Shown here: piece by piece, positions 42,088 to 49,897 of the stretch
Position numbering within the stretch: the stretch's first letter is position 1
Layout: the number at the start of each line of letters is the position of its first letter
Assembly (NCBI RefSeq): GCF_028023875.1
Contig: NZ_JAQIPB010000002.1
Coordinates: 62,001 to 126,000, forward strand
From: Xenophilus arseniciresistens
GTDB taxonomy: Bacteria; Pseudomonadota; Gammaproteobacteria; Burkholderiales; Burkholderiaceae_C
DNA length: 64,000 nt
Direction: 5' to 3'
Translations under genes and position numbers: made by a program
Notes under the pieces: generated by a model
What the model was told of the DNA's origin: nothing
Database searches by the model: none
What the model saw: the letters and a program-made list of their open reading frames with translations, nothing else

Positions 42088-42612
42088 TCAGGCGATCCGT
42101 TTGAGGCCCGTCGCAAAGCGGCGGGCGTTGTCCACATAGTGCTGCGCGCTCTGGCGCAACTTGGCAGCCGCAGCCTCGTCCAGCGTGCGCACCACCTTGG
42201 CCGGCGCGCCGATGATCAGCGAGTTGTCCGGGAACTCCTTGCCTTCGGTCACCACGCTGCCGGCACCGACGATGCAGTTGCGGCCGATCCGCGCATTGTT
42301 CAAGACCACGGCCTGGATGCCGATCAGCGAGTTGTCCCCGATGGTGCAGCCATGCAGCATCACCTGGTGGCCCACCGTCACGTTGTCGCCGATGGTCAGC
42401 GGCGAGCCGATGTCGGCATGCAGCACCGACAGGTCCTGCACGTTGCTGTTGCGGCCGATGGCGATGGTTTCGGTGTCGCCCCGGGCGACGGCGCCGAACC
42501 ACACGCTGCTGTTCTCGGCCATCTTCACGTTGCCGATCACCTGCGCGTTCTCGGCCACCCAGGCGCCGTCTGCCAGTTGAGGGGCCACGCCATCGAGTTC
42601 GTACAGCGCCAT
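42088..42612 (-). CDS. Gamma-carbonic-anhydrase family protein (YrdA/PaaY-like)
   Basis: The 174-residue product is a left-handed beta-helix of hexapeptide repeats, for example VIGNVKMAENSSVWFGAVAR and CTIGDNSLIGIQAVVLN. Possible metal-binding His residues lie in SVLHADIGSP and VTVGHQVMLHGC. The ATG at 42612 gives MALYELDGVAPQLADGAWVA. Members act as carbonic anhydrases or thioesterases, or have unknown roles; this one cannot be placed further. It is divergent from a ferritin-like gene 48 bases away. Confidence 0.9.
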   Translation of the reverse strand: MALYELDGVAPQLADGAWVAENAQVIGNVKMAENSSVWFGAVARGDTETIAIGRNSNVQDLSVLHADIGSPLTIGDNVTVGHQVMLHGCTIGDNSLIGIQAVVLNNARIGRNCIVGAGSVVTEGKEFPDNSLIIGAPAKVVRTLDEAAAAKLRQSAQHYVDNARRFATGLKRIA

Positions 42613-42660
42613 CGTTTGTGTCTCCGAATTCTGGATCGTTGCAAAAATAGAATTGTAGGG

Positions 42661-43473
42661 ATGCCCCCTCGCCTGCGTGCGCTGCATGCGCTGTGCCTGA
42701 CCGATCCCGACCAGAAAGTGGCCGCCACCCGGGCGCTGGCCGCCTGGGCGCGCGCGCAGTTGCCGCCCGATGCCGACTGGACCGCACCCGTGCGCCAGGG
42801 CGGCGACGACCGGGGCGTGCCGGGCCGGCCCGAGCGGCCCGTGCGCGTCTCGGCCACGGCCGTGCCCGCGCGCTCGCCCTTCACCGACGAAGGCCGCGCC
42901 GCGCTGGTGCATTCGATCTGCCACATCGAGTTCAATGCCATCAACCTCGCACTCGATGCGCTGTGGCGCTACGACGGCATGCCGGCCGACTACTACCGCG
43001 ACTGGCTGCGCGTGGCCGACGAAGAGGCGCTGCATTTCACGCTGATCCATGCGCACCTGCAGTCCATGGGCTGGCGCTACGGCGACTTCCCCGGCCACGA
43101 CGGCCTGTGGAACATGTGCGAGAAGACGCGCGACGACGTGACCGCGCGCATGGCGCTGGTGCCACGCACGCTGGAAGCGCGCGGGCTGGACGCCACGCCG
43201 CTGATCCAGGCCAAACTGCGCCGCGTCGGCACCGCCGATGCCGAGGCCGCCTGCGCCATCCTCGACATCATCCTGCGCGACGAGATCGGCCACGTGGCCA
43301 TTGGCAACCGCTGGTACGGCTGGCTCTGCGCGCAGCAGGGGCTGGATCCGCTGGCCCACTACCGCCTGCTCTACCGCCAACACGAGGCGCCGCGCATGCG
43401 GCCGCCCTTCAACCTCGAGGCTCGCGCGCGCGCCGGCTTCACCGACGAGGAACTGCAGGCTTTGACGGGCTGA
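42661..43473 (+). CDS. DUF455 family ferritin-like protein
   Basis: The 270-residue product begins MPPRLRALHALCLTDPDQK. It has a four-helix ferritin-like core with Glu/His metal-ligand pairs in HIEFNAINLALDALWR, EEALHFTLIHAHLQ and LRDEIGHVAIGNRWY. That is the pattern of the DUF455 family, whose function is not established; iron- or diiron-dependent oxidation is plausible. The ATG at 42661 follows closely on the divergent carbonic-anhydrase-like gene. Confidence 0.87.
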   Translation: MPPRLRALHALCLTDPDQKVAATRALAAWARAQLPPDADWTAPVRQGGDDRGVPGRPERPVRVSATAVPARSPFTDEGRAALVHSICHIEFNAINLALDALWRYDGMPADYYRDWLRVADEEALHFTLIHAHLQSMGWRYGDFPGHDGLWNMCEKTRDDVTARMALVPRTLEARGLDATPLIQAKLRRVGTADAEAACAILDIILRDEIGHVAIGNRWYGWLCAQQGLDPLAHYRLLYRQHEAPRMRPPFNLEARARAGFTDEELQALTG

Positions 43474-43497
43474 GGATGGCGGCCCGCCAGCGCGGCC

Positions 43498-45030
43498 TCA
43501 GCGCTGCGGCGTGACTTTGGGCACGGTGATCGTCGGGAAGACCGGATCGGGGCTGCGCAGCCCCGCGCCCGGCGCAGCGCCGGGGCCGAAGTGATTGGCG
43601 GCCACGCAGCGGCGCCCGCCGGATTGCACGGCGTTGCAGGCGTCCTCGGCGGCCTTGTACTGCTGCTGGCGTTCCTTGCGCTCCGCCTCGATCTGCGCAG
43701 GCGTCGTGCCGTCGGTGGGGCAGCCGCCCGCGATCATGTCGAGCACGGTCCCGGTCATGAACATGACGGTTTCGGTGCTGGCGGTGACCGAGGCATTGGA
43801 CGGGATCCGGGTGCCCATGACGACTCGCTTCATGGCCTCGCACTGGGCGCTGGGCAGACGGCCCGCCGCCGCGCCCGTGCCGGCCGGCGTGGCGCTGCCT
43901 CCGGCGGAAGCAGCAGCGGGCGCAGCCGGCGTGCTGCCGCCGCCAGGGGCCCCGCCTGTCATCTGTCGCGCGGCCGTGGCGGCCAGCGGATGGTCGGGGA
44001 AGCGGCTGACCAACGCGCGCTGCACCTCGCGGGCGCGCACCGCATCGCCCTGCGCAGTCAGCTCGTCGGCCCGGGCAAACAGCTGGCCGGGGTTCATGGT
44101 CTGCAGGCTGGTGCGGAACTGCTGCTCGGCCCGGGCAGCTTCGTCGCGCTGGCGCTGCTGCTGTGCCTGGGCTTCCTGGCGCTGCCGCTCGGCCTGGCGC
44201 TCCTTCTCGGCCTGCGCCACCGCCGCCTCGCGCCCCAGTCGGGCCAGGGTCGGTTCAAGCGCCTTCTTGACCGACTCGACATCGGCGGCATGCTGCCGGG
44301 CGAAGTCGTCGAACGCGACGAAAAGCGGTCCCGCCTTTTCCATCCACAGGCTGCCGCAGCTCCCATTGCAGGGCAGATGCTTCAGGCCGTCGAAGAAGTT
44401 GCCGGTAGGGGAAGGCCGCTGTTCCGTGACGCAAGGCTGGCGGTCGACGCCGCACGCAGGATGAAGGGTGTATGCGAGCTCATTGGCGTACTCCCTGGGG
44501 GAATACCAGATCCGCGGCACAACGGCGTTCTCCCTCGGTTCCAGAGCCTCCATGCGCGCCACGTTCCTCGAATAGGAAATGCCATCCCAGGAAAACGACT
44601 CGGACTTGCTGCCCAGGTAGATGCCTGGGGTCTGCCCTGTATAGACGGCATGACCGATACCCCGACCGTAGAAGAACCACATGTCGGTGCTGCCCACCGT
44701 TTCCATCTTGTCGTTGCGGGCGACGTATGTGCCCGGGCCGAGCGCCATGCCCTCGGAACACGCGCCTTCCCAGCTGTCGCGGGACGCGGCGGTCGTGATG
44801 ATTTCCCTTGAATTGGGGCCGCGCTCCTTCCGGATGGTGCCGCAGCCCTCGCGCGTCTTGACAACGAACTCGCCCGGCTGAAGCTCGCGCATGCGTGCCA
44901 TGTCCTCGGCGCTGACCTGCGCCTGGGCCGGCAAGCCGGCCGCCATGCCCAGCCAAAGGGTCGCAGTGGCCAGTGCGCGGGCGGCCCACCCGTGACCACG
45001 ATCCTGGTCGGTATTGCGGCAGTGTTCCAT
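43498..45030 (-). CDS. Large secreted protein of unknown function with coiled coil
   Basis: The 510-residue product has a signal peptide ending near GLPAQAQ. The first domain (to about residue 245) has scattered cysteines: GCGTIRKER, GACSEGM, HPACGVDRQPC and LPCNGSCGSLWM. A Gln/Glu/Arg-rich coiled coil (about 265-310) is followed by a TPR-like segment, NPGQLFARADELTAQGDAVR. An Ala/Gly/Pro linker and a C-terminal Cys-containing tail end it. GGAGGAG precedes the ATG at 45030. I recognise no family. It is likely periplasmic, with several disulfides. Confidence 0.75.
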   Translation of the reverse strand: MEHCRNTDQDRGHGWAARALATATLWLGMAAGLPAQAQVSAEDMARMRELQPGEFVVKTREGCGTIRKERGPNSREIITTAASRDSWEGACSEGMALGPGTYVARNDKMETVGSTDMWFFYGRGIGHAVYTGQTPGIYLGSKSESFSWDGISYSRNVARMEALEPRENAVVPRIWYSPREYANELAYTLHPACGVDRQPCVTEQRPSPTGNFFDGLKHLPCNGSCGSLWMEKAGPLFVAFDDFARQHAADVESVKKALEPTLARLGREAAVAQAEKERQAERQRQEAQAQQQRQRDEAARAEQQFRTSLQTMNPGQLFARADELTAQGDAVRAREVQRALVSRFPDHPLAATAARQMTGGAPGGGSTPAAPAAASAGGSATPAGTGAAAGRLPSAQCEAMKRVVMGTRIPSNASVTASTETVMFMTGTVLDMIAGGCPTDGTTPAQIEAERKERQQQYKAAEDACNAVQSGGRRCVAANHFGPGAAPGAGLRSPDPVFPTITVPKVTPQR

Positions 45031-45164
45031 CGAAGACTCCTCCTGCAGGCGCCGGTCTGCCGCACGGTCGCGGCCCGGCCCCCAAAAAGCGTGCCGCAGT
45101 CTGCCTCGTTCATGCAGGCGCCGCCATGCCCCAATCGGAGTACATGCGGCGCGCGCGGCCGGGC

Positions 45165-46079
45165 TCAGCCGCGCGGATGGTGCTGCGCATGCAGCTGCCT
45201 GAGGCGCTCGCGCGCCACGTGGGTGTAGATGGTGGTGGTGGAGATGTCGGCATGGCCCAGCAGCAGTTGCACCGCGCGCAGGTCGGCGCCGTGGTTGAGC
45301 AGATGGGTGGCAAAGGCATGGCGCAGCGTGTGCGGCGACAGTGGCACCTGGATGCCGGCGGCCTGCGCCTGCTTCTTGACGATGACCCAGAACATCGCGC
45401 GCGTCATCCCCGCGCCGCGCGCCGTGACGAAGAGGTCGGCCGACTGCTGCCCGCCCAGGATCGCGGCGCGCGCCTGCGCCAGGTAGCGCTCGATCCAGCG
45501 CCGCGCCTCGGCCCCGAAGGGCACCAGCCGCTCCTTGTTGCCCTTGCCGAGCACGCGCAGCACGCCGTCGTTGAGGCTCAGGTCGAAATGCTTGAGCGCC
45601 ACCAGTTCGCTCACGCGAAGGCCGCTGGCGTACATCAGCTCCAGCATGGCGCGGTCGCGCAGGCCCAGCGGCGTGCACAGGTCGGGCGCGGCCAGCAGCG
45701 CCTCCACATGCGCCTCGCTCAGGGTCTTGGGCACGCGCATGGCCTGGCGCGCGGGCAGCAGGCGCAAGGTCGGGTCTTCATGGATGCGGCGCTCGCGCAG
45801 GGCCCAGCGGTAGTAGCGCTTGAACACGGTGAGCCGGCGGTTGGCCGAAGTGGCCTTGCCCTTTTCGGCCAGCCTGGCGCCCATGTAGGCATGCAGGTCG
45901 CTTTCGCGCGCGGCGTCCAGGCTGGCCAGGCCGCGCGGCGCCAGCCACTGGGCCAGCAGCGTCAGATCGCGGCGGTAGGCGGCCAGGGTGTTGGCCGACA
46001 GCCCCTGCTCCAGCCAGAGGCCATCGATGAACAGGTCGATCTCGGGCGGATCGGAGGCAACAGCGGCAGGTCGGGTCAT
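45165..46079 (-). CDS. xerD: Site-specific tyrosine recombinase XerD
   Basis: XerD with XerC resolves chromosome dimers at dif. The 304-residue product has the catalytic set of tyrosine recombinases: Arg in ASGLRVSELVAL, Lys in GKGNKERLVP, HxxR in SPHTLRHAFATHLL, His in LLGHADISTTT and the nucleophile Tyr in TTIYTHVARERL. The N-terminal SAM-like domain contains GLSANTLAAYRRDL. No flanking repeats or mobile-element genes were seen, and length and motifs fit the housekeeping enzyme. XerC is the alternative; the C-terminal sequence favours XerD. Confidence 0.9.
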   Translation of the reverse strand: MTRPAAVASDPPEIDLFIDGLWLEQGLSANTLAAYRRDLTLLAQWLAPRGLASLDAARESDLHAYMGARLAEKGKATSANRRLTVFKRYYRWALRERRIHEDPTLRLLPARQAMRVPKTLSEAHVEALLAAPDLCTPLGLRDRAMLELMYASGLRVSELVALKHFDLSLNDGVLRVLGKGNKERLVPFGAEARRWIERYLAQARAAILGGQQSADLFVTARGAGMTRAMFWVIVKKQAQAAGIQVPLSPHTLRHAFATHLLNHGADLRAVQLLLGHADISTTTIYTHVARERLRQLHAQHHPRG

Positions 46080-46128
46080 CAGGCGGATTCAGCCATGCAG
46101 GAAGAAAAAAGTGCAGCGGGCCAAGACA

Positions 46129-46150
46129 AAGGCCGCCCGGAGGCGGCCTT
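46129..46150 (-). terminator. Hairpin after the Bug receptor gene
   Basis: AAGGCCGCC-cgga-GGCGGCCTT is a perfect nine-base stem with a tetraloop, 43 bases after the receptor gene stop on the minus strand and before xerD. A short T-rich run follows on that strand. Confidence 0.6.
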
Positions 46151-46192
46151 GGATGCTCGCACACCCGCGAAGGTGTGTGGGCGTGCTGCTGC

Positions 46193-47173
46193 TCAGTCGA
46201 GCTTGAGGTTCTGCTTCTTCACGACTTCCTGGTAGACCGCGTATTCGGCCTTGATCTGGGCCGCGAACTGCTCGGGCGTGTTGGCCACGATCAGCGAACC
46301 CGTGTCTTCGATGCGCTTGCGCACGGCCGGGTCTTCCAGCGCCTTCTTGGTGCCGGCGCTGATCTTGTCGACCACGTCCTTGGGCAGTCCCTTGGGGCCC
46401 AGGATGCCGTAGTAGGCCATGCGGTTGACCGGCTCCAGGCCCACTTCCTTGAAGGTGGGCACGTTGGGCAGTTCCTTCAGGCGCTCGGGCGCCGACACCA
46501 CGATGGGCACCAGCCGGCCGGCCTTGATGAAGGGCAGCGCCGAGGGCAGGTTGTCGAAAATGATCGGCACCTGGCCCGCGACGACGTCGTTGAGGGCCGG
46601 GCCCGCACCGCGGTAAGGGATGTGCGTGACGAAGGTGCTCGTCATGCTCTTGTACAGCTCCATCAGCATGTGGCCGATGCCGCCCGTGCCCGAGGAGGCA
46701 TAGGAGTAGCGCCCGGGGCTCTTCTTGATTTCCTCGAGGAAGCTCTTGTAGTCCTTGGCCGGGAACGAGGGGTTGACGGCAATGATGTTGGGCGTGGCCG
46801 CGATGTTGATGATGGGCGTGAAGTCCGTCACCGGGTTGTACGGCACCTTGGGGTTGATGGCGGGGTTGGAAGCCGTGCTCGAGACGGTGGCCACGCCCAG
46901 CTTGTAGCCGTCCGGTGCAACGCGCGCGGTCTCGGCCGCGCCCACGATGCCGCCGCCGCCGGCCTTGTTGATCACCACCACGGGCTGGCCCAGGGTCTTG
47001 CCCAGCGGGTCGGCGATCACGCGGGCAACGATGTCGGTGGTGCCGCCGGCCGCGAAAGGCACCTGCAGTTCGATGGGCCTCTCAGGGTATTTCTGGGCCC
47101 AGGCGGCGGGCGCGCCCGCCAGTGCAGCCAGCATCACGGTGCCCGTCAAGGCAGCCCATTGGCGACGTTGCAT
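46193..47173 (-). CDS. Bug-family (TctC-like) periplasmic solute receptor, orphan
   Basis: The 326-residue product has a signal peptide ending near AGAPAAWAQ. The mature part begins KYPERPIELQVPFAAGGTTD, followed by VVINKAGGGGIVGAAETARV. No tctA/tctB genes are adjacent; its neighbours are xerD and an AEC transporter. Ligand unknown. It is about the same size as the tcu-locus Bug protein but clearly distinct. Such orphan receptors are very numerous in Burkholderiales. Confidence 0.9.
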   Translation of the reverse strand: MQRRQWAALTGTVMLAALAGAPAAWAQKYPERPIELQVPFAAGGTTDIVARVIADPLGKTLGQPVVVINKAGGGGIVGAAETARVAPDGYKLGVATVSSTASNPAINPKVPYNPVTDFTPIINIAATPNIIAVNPSFPAKDYKSFLEEIKKSPGRYSYASSGTGGIGHMLMELYKSMTSTFVTHIPYRGAGPALNDVVAGQVPIIFDNLPSALPFIKAGRLVPIVVSAPERLKELPNVPTFKEVGLEPVNRMAYYGILGPKGLPKDVVDKISAGTKKALEDPAVRKRIEDTGSLIVANTPEQFAAQIKAEYAVYQEVVKKQNLKLD

Positions 47174-47400
47174 GAAACTCTCCTAGTGATGAAAGTGGGG
47201 TACAGACCTGGCCAGCGCACCGATCATCCGGCGGCCTCCCGTGCCAAGCCTGCCGTTTGCCAGCAAGCAAATGTATTCGGCGCGCGAATACTAGCGGCTT
47301 GTTCCCCTGGGCCTCACCCTGGATAACCCACAAACCGACGGGTCAAAGCGGGCTGGCGCGGCTGCCGATCAGCGCCATCCGGTGCGCCACGATGCCGCGT

Positions 47401-48315
47401 ATGCTGCGCGCCGTGAACTATGCACAACTGCTCTTCCCCGACTTCTCGCTCATCGCCTGCGGCTGGCTGCTGTGCCGCTTCACGGCGCTGGACCGGCGGG
47501 TGTGGGAGCCCGTGGAGAGCCTGGTCTATTACTTCCTCTTTCCGGTGCTGCTGTTCCACTCCATCGTGCGCAGCCCCATCGACTTCGGCGCCACCTCCAA
47601 CCTGGTGCTGGCCGGCTTGGGCGTGAGCCTGGGCGGCGTGGCACTGGCCTATGCCCTGCCCTGGCTGCCCGGGCTTCGCACGCTGGACCGGCGCGAGCAT
47701 GCGGCCAGCGCACAGGTGGCTTTCCGCTTCAACTCCTTCATCTGCCTGGCCATGGCCGAGCGCCTGGCCGGTGCCGAGGGCCTGCTGCTGATCGCGGTGC
47801 TGATCGGCGTGTGCGTGCCGCTGCTGAACGTGGCCGCGGTCTGGCCCATGGCGCGGCATGCCAACACGGGCTTCGTGCGCCAATTGCTGCGCAACCCGCT
47901 GATCATCGCCACCGCACTGGGCCTGGTCGTGAACCTGCTGGGCCTGCGCGTGCCCGGCTGGGCCGAGCCCACGCTCACCCGCATCGGCGCCGCCGCGCTG
48001 GCGCTGGGGCTGATGGCCGCCGGCGCGGGCATGCAGTTCGCGACGCTGACGCGCGCCAAGCGCCTGGGCGTGGCGGTGCTGGCCATCCGCCACTTCGTGC
48101 TGCCGCTGCTGGCCTGGGGCCTGGCCCGCGCGCTGCAACTGGCGCCGGCGCAGGCCGCGGTGCTGATGGCCTTTTCGGCCGTGCCCACCGCATCCAGCGC
48201 CTATGTGCTGGCCGCGCGCATGGGCTACAACGGGCCCTTCGTGGCCGGGCTGGTCACGGTCTCGACGCTGCTGGGCGTTGTCAGCCTGCCCTTTGCGTTG
48301 AGTCTGCCGCACTGA
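47401..48315 (+). CDS. AEC-family transporter (auxin efflux carrier type)
   Basis: The 304-residue inner-membrane protein has about ten hydrophobic spans, starting MLRAVNYAQLLFPDFSLIAC. The inverted halves of the AEC fold are suggested by LVYYFLFPVLLFHSIVRSPI, NPLIIATALGLVVNLLGLRV and LMAFSAVPTASSAYVLAARM. Bacterial members move malate, malonate or other organic acids; the substrate here is unknown. Its last 35 bases overlap the end of the convergent queG. A start at ATG 47392 is possible. Confidence 0.87.
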   Translation: MLRAVNYAQLLFPDFSLIACGWLLCRFTALDRRVWEPVESLVYYFLFPVLLFHSIVRSPIDFGATSNLVLAGLGVSLGGVALAYALPWLPGLRTLDRREHAASAQVAFRFNSFICLAMAERLAGAEGLLLIAVLIGVCVPLLNVAAVWPMARHANTGFVRQLLRNPLIIATALGLVVNLLGLRVPGWAEPTLTRIGAAALALGLMAAGAGMQFATLTRAKRLGVAVLAIRHFVLPLLAWGLARALQLAPAQAAVLMAFSAVPTASSAYVLAARMGYNGPFVAGLVTVSTLLGVVSLPFALSLPH

Positions 48316-49402
48316 CGGCCGCGGGCAGCTGCGCCAGCGCCCAGGCCACGTGCTCGCGCACCAGTGCGCTGGAGTGATCCCGGCGCGTGGCCAAGGCGGC
48401 TGCCGCTTCGGCATCGCCCGCGCGCAGCGCATTGCCCAGCGCCACCGCGATGTTGCGCAGCCAGCGCTCGTGGCCGATACGGCGGATCGGGCCGCCTTCG
48501 GTGCGGCGCAGGAATTCCTCCTCGCTCCAGGCGAACAGTGCGGCCAGGCTCTGGTCGGCAAAGCCGGCGCGCGCATCGAAGTCGCTCAGCGTCGCGGGGC
48601 TGGCGAACTTGTTCCAGGGGCAGATGAGCTGGCAGTCGTCGCAGCCATAGATGCGGTTGCCCATCAGCGGCCGCAGCGCCTCGGGGATGGGCCCGGCGTG
48701 CTCGATGCTCAGGTAGGAGATGCAGCGCCGGGCATCGAGCCGGTGCGGCCCCACGATGGCCTGCGTGGGGCACACCTCCATGCAGGCGCTGCAGCTGCCG
48801 CAGTGCGGCGCCACCGGCGCGCTGGGCGGCAGCTCTAAATCCACGTAGATCTCGCCAAGGAAGAACATCGAGCCGCCTTCGCGGTTGAGCACCAGCGTGT
48901 GCTTGCCGCGCCAGCCCTGGCCGCTGCGCGCGGCCAGCTCGGCCTCCATCACGGGCGCCGAATCGGTGAACACGCGGTGGCCGAAAGGGCCGATCTCGGC
49001 GGCGATGCGATCGGCCAGCTTCTGCAGCCGCGAACGCAGGACCTTGTGATAGTCGCGGCCGCGCGCATAGACCGAGACGATGCCCTCGCCGGGGCGCTGC
49101 AGGCGCGAGAACTCGATTGCCTGCCAGCCCTCGGGCGTGTCCTTGGGCAGGTAGTCCATGCGCGCGGTGATCACGCTCGCGGTGCCCGGCACCAGCTCGG
49201 CCGGACGGGCCCTGCGCATGCCATGCGCGGCCATGTAGTCCATCTCGCCATGAAAACCCTGGGCCAGCCAGGCGGCCAGGCCGGCCTCGGCACTGCGCAG
49301 GTCGATGCCGGCAATGCCGATTTGGGAGAATCCCAGCTCGCGGGCCCACGCACCGATCTTCGCAACCAGCGTTTGAGTGACGAGTTGAGCATCGACAACC
49401 AC
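48281..49402 (-). CDS. queG: Epoxyqueuosine reductase
   Basis: QueG reduces epoxyqueuosine in tRNA to queuosine using a cobalamin cofactor and two 4Fe-4S clusters. The 373-residue product (379 in E. coli) has DYMAAHGMRRARPAELVPG at the N-terminal cobalamin-binding part. The cluster motifs are CGSCSACMEVCPT and YGCDDCQLICPWN. The C-terminal HEAT-like region contains RRDHSSALVREHVAWAL. The GTG at 49402 is the best start. Its head overlaps the head of divergent tsaE and its tail overlaps the AEC gene. Confidence 0.94.
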   Translation of the reverse strand: MVVDAQLVTQTLVAKIGAWARELGFSQIGIAGIDLRSAEAGLAAWLAQGFHGEMDYMAAHGMRRARPAELVPGTASVITARMDYLPKDTPEGWQAIEFSRLQRPGEGIVSVYARGRDYHKVLRSRLQKLADRIAAEIGPFGHRVFTDSAPVMEAELAARSGQGWRGKHTLVLNREGGSMFFLGEIYVDLELPPSAPVAPHCGSCSACMEVCPTQAIVGPHRLDARRCISYLSIEHAGPIPEALRPLMGNRIYGCDDCQLICPWNKFASPATLSDFDARAGFADQSLAALFAWSEEEFLRRTEGGPIRRIGHERWLRNIAVALGNALRAGDAEAAAALATRRDHSSALVREHVAWALAQLPAAVSAADSTQRAG

Positions 49403-49897
49403 CCTTCGATTGTAGAAACGCCCCCCGTGCGCGGGCAGCGGCTGGTGCAGTGGCACGACGAGGAGGACACCGCACGTCTGGCGCAGGCGCTGGCCGCCCA
49501 GCCGCCCCTGCGCAACGCCTTCATCGCGCTGCATGGCGACCTGGGCGCGGGCAAGACCACTTTCGTGCGCCACCTGCTGCGCGCGCTGGGCGTCACGGGG
49601 CGCATCAAGAGCCCCACCTATGCCGTCGTGGAACCTCACCAGGGCGAAGGTGATCAGGCCATCTTCCATTTCGACTTCTATCGCTTCAGCGATCCGCGCG
49701 AATGGGAAGACGCCGGCTTTCGCGACATCTTCGCGGGCGCCGGGCTCAAGCTGGCCGAGTGGCCGGCCAACGCCCGCGGCCAGCTTCCAGTGCCGGACCT
49801 GAGCATTACCATCGACGCCATGAGTGACGACACCCGCCAAGTGACCCTTCAAGCCCACAGCGACAGCGGCCTCGCGCTGCTGCAGGCTGCGGCATGA
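49385..49897 (+). CDS. tsaE: tRNA threonylcarbamoyladenosine biosynthesis ATPase TsaE
   Basis: TsaE works with TsaB and TsaD to make the universal t6A tRNA modification. The product of about 170 residues has Walker A in LHGDLGAGKTTFVRHLL, then IKSPTYAVVEPH and FHFDFYRFSDPREWEDAG, the family signatures. The start is uncertain: TTG 49385 is used, and GTG 49427 is an alternative. If TTG is right, it overlaps the head of divergent queG by 18 bases. Its stop overlaps the amiC start (ATGA). queG-tsaE-amiB-mutL-miaA is a known order. Confidence 0.9.
   Translation: MSIDNHPSIVETPPVRGQRLVQWHDEEDTARLAQALAAQPPLRNAFIALHGDLGAGKTTFVRHLLRALGVTGRIKSPTYAVVEPHQGEGDQAIFHFDFYRFSDPREWEDAGFRDIFAGAGLKLAEWPANARGQLPVPDLSITIDAMSDDTRQVTLQAHSDSGLALLQAAA

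Noticed and set aside
45165-46079. xerD as an integrase of a mobile island
   Set aside because: Length and motifs fit the housekeeping recombinase; no tRNA, attachment repeats or cargo genes lie next to it.
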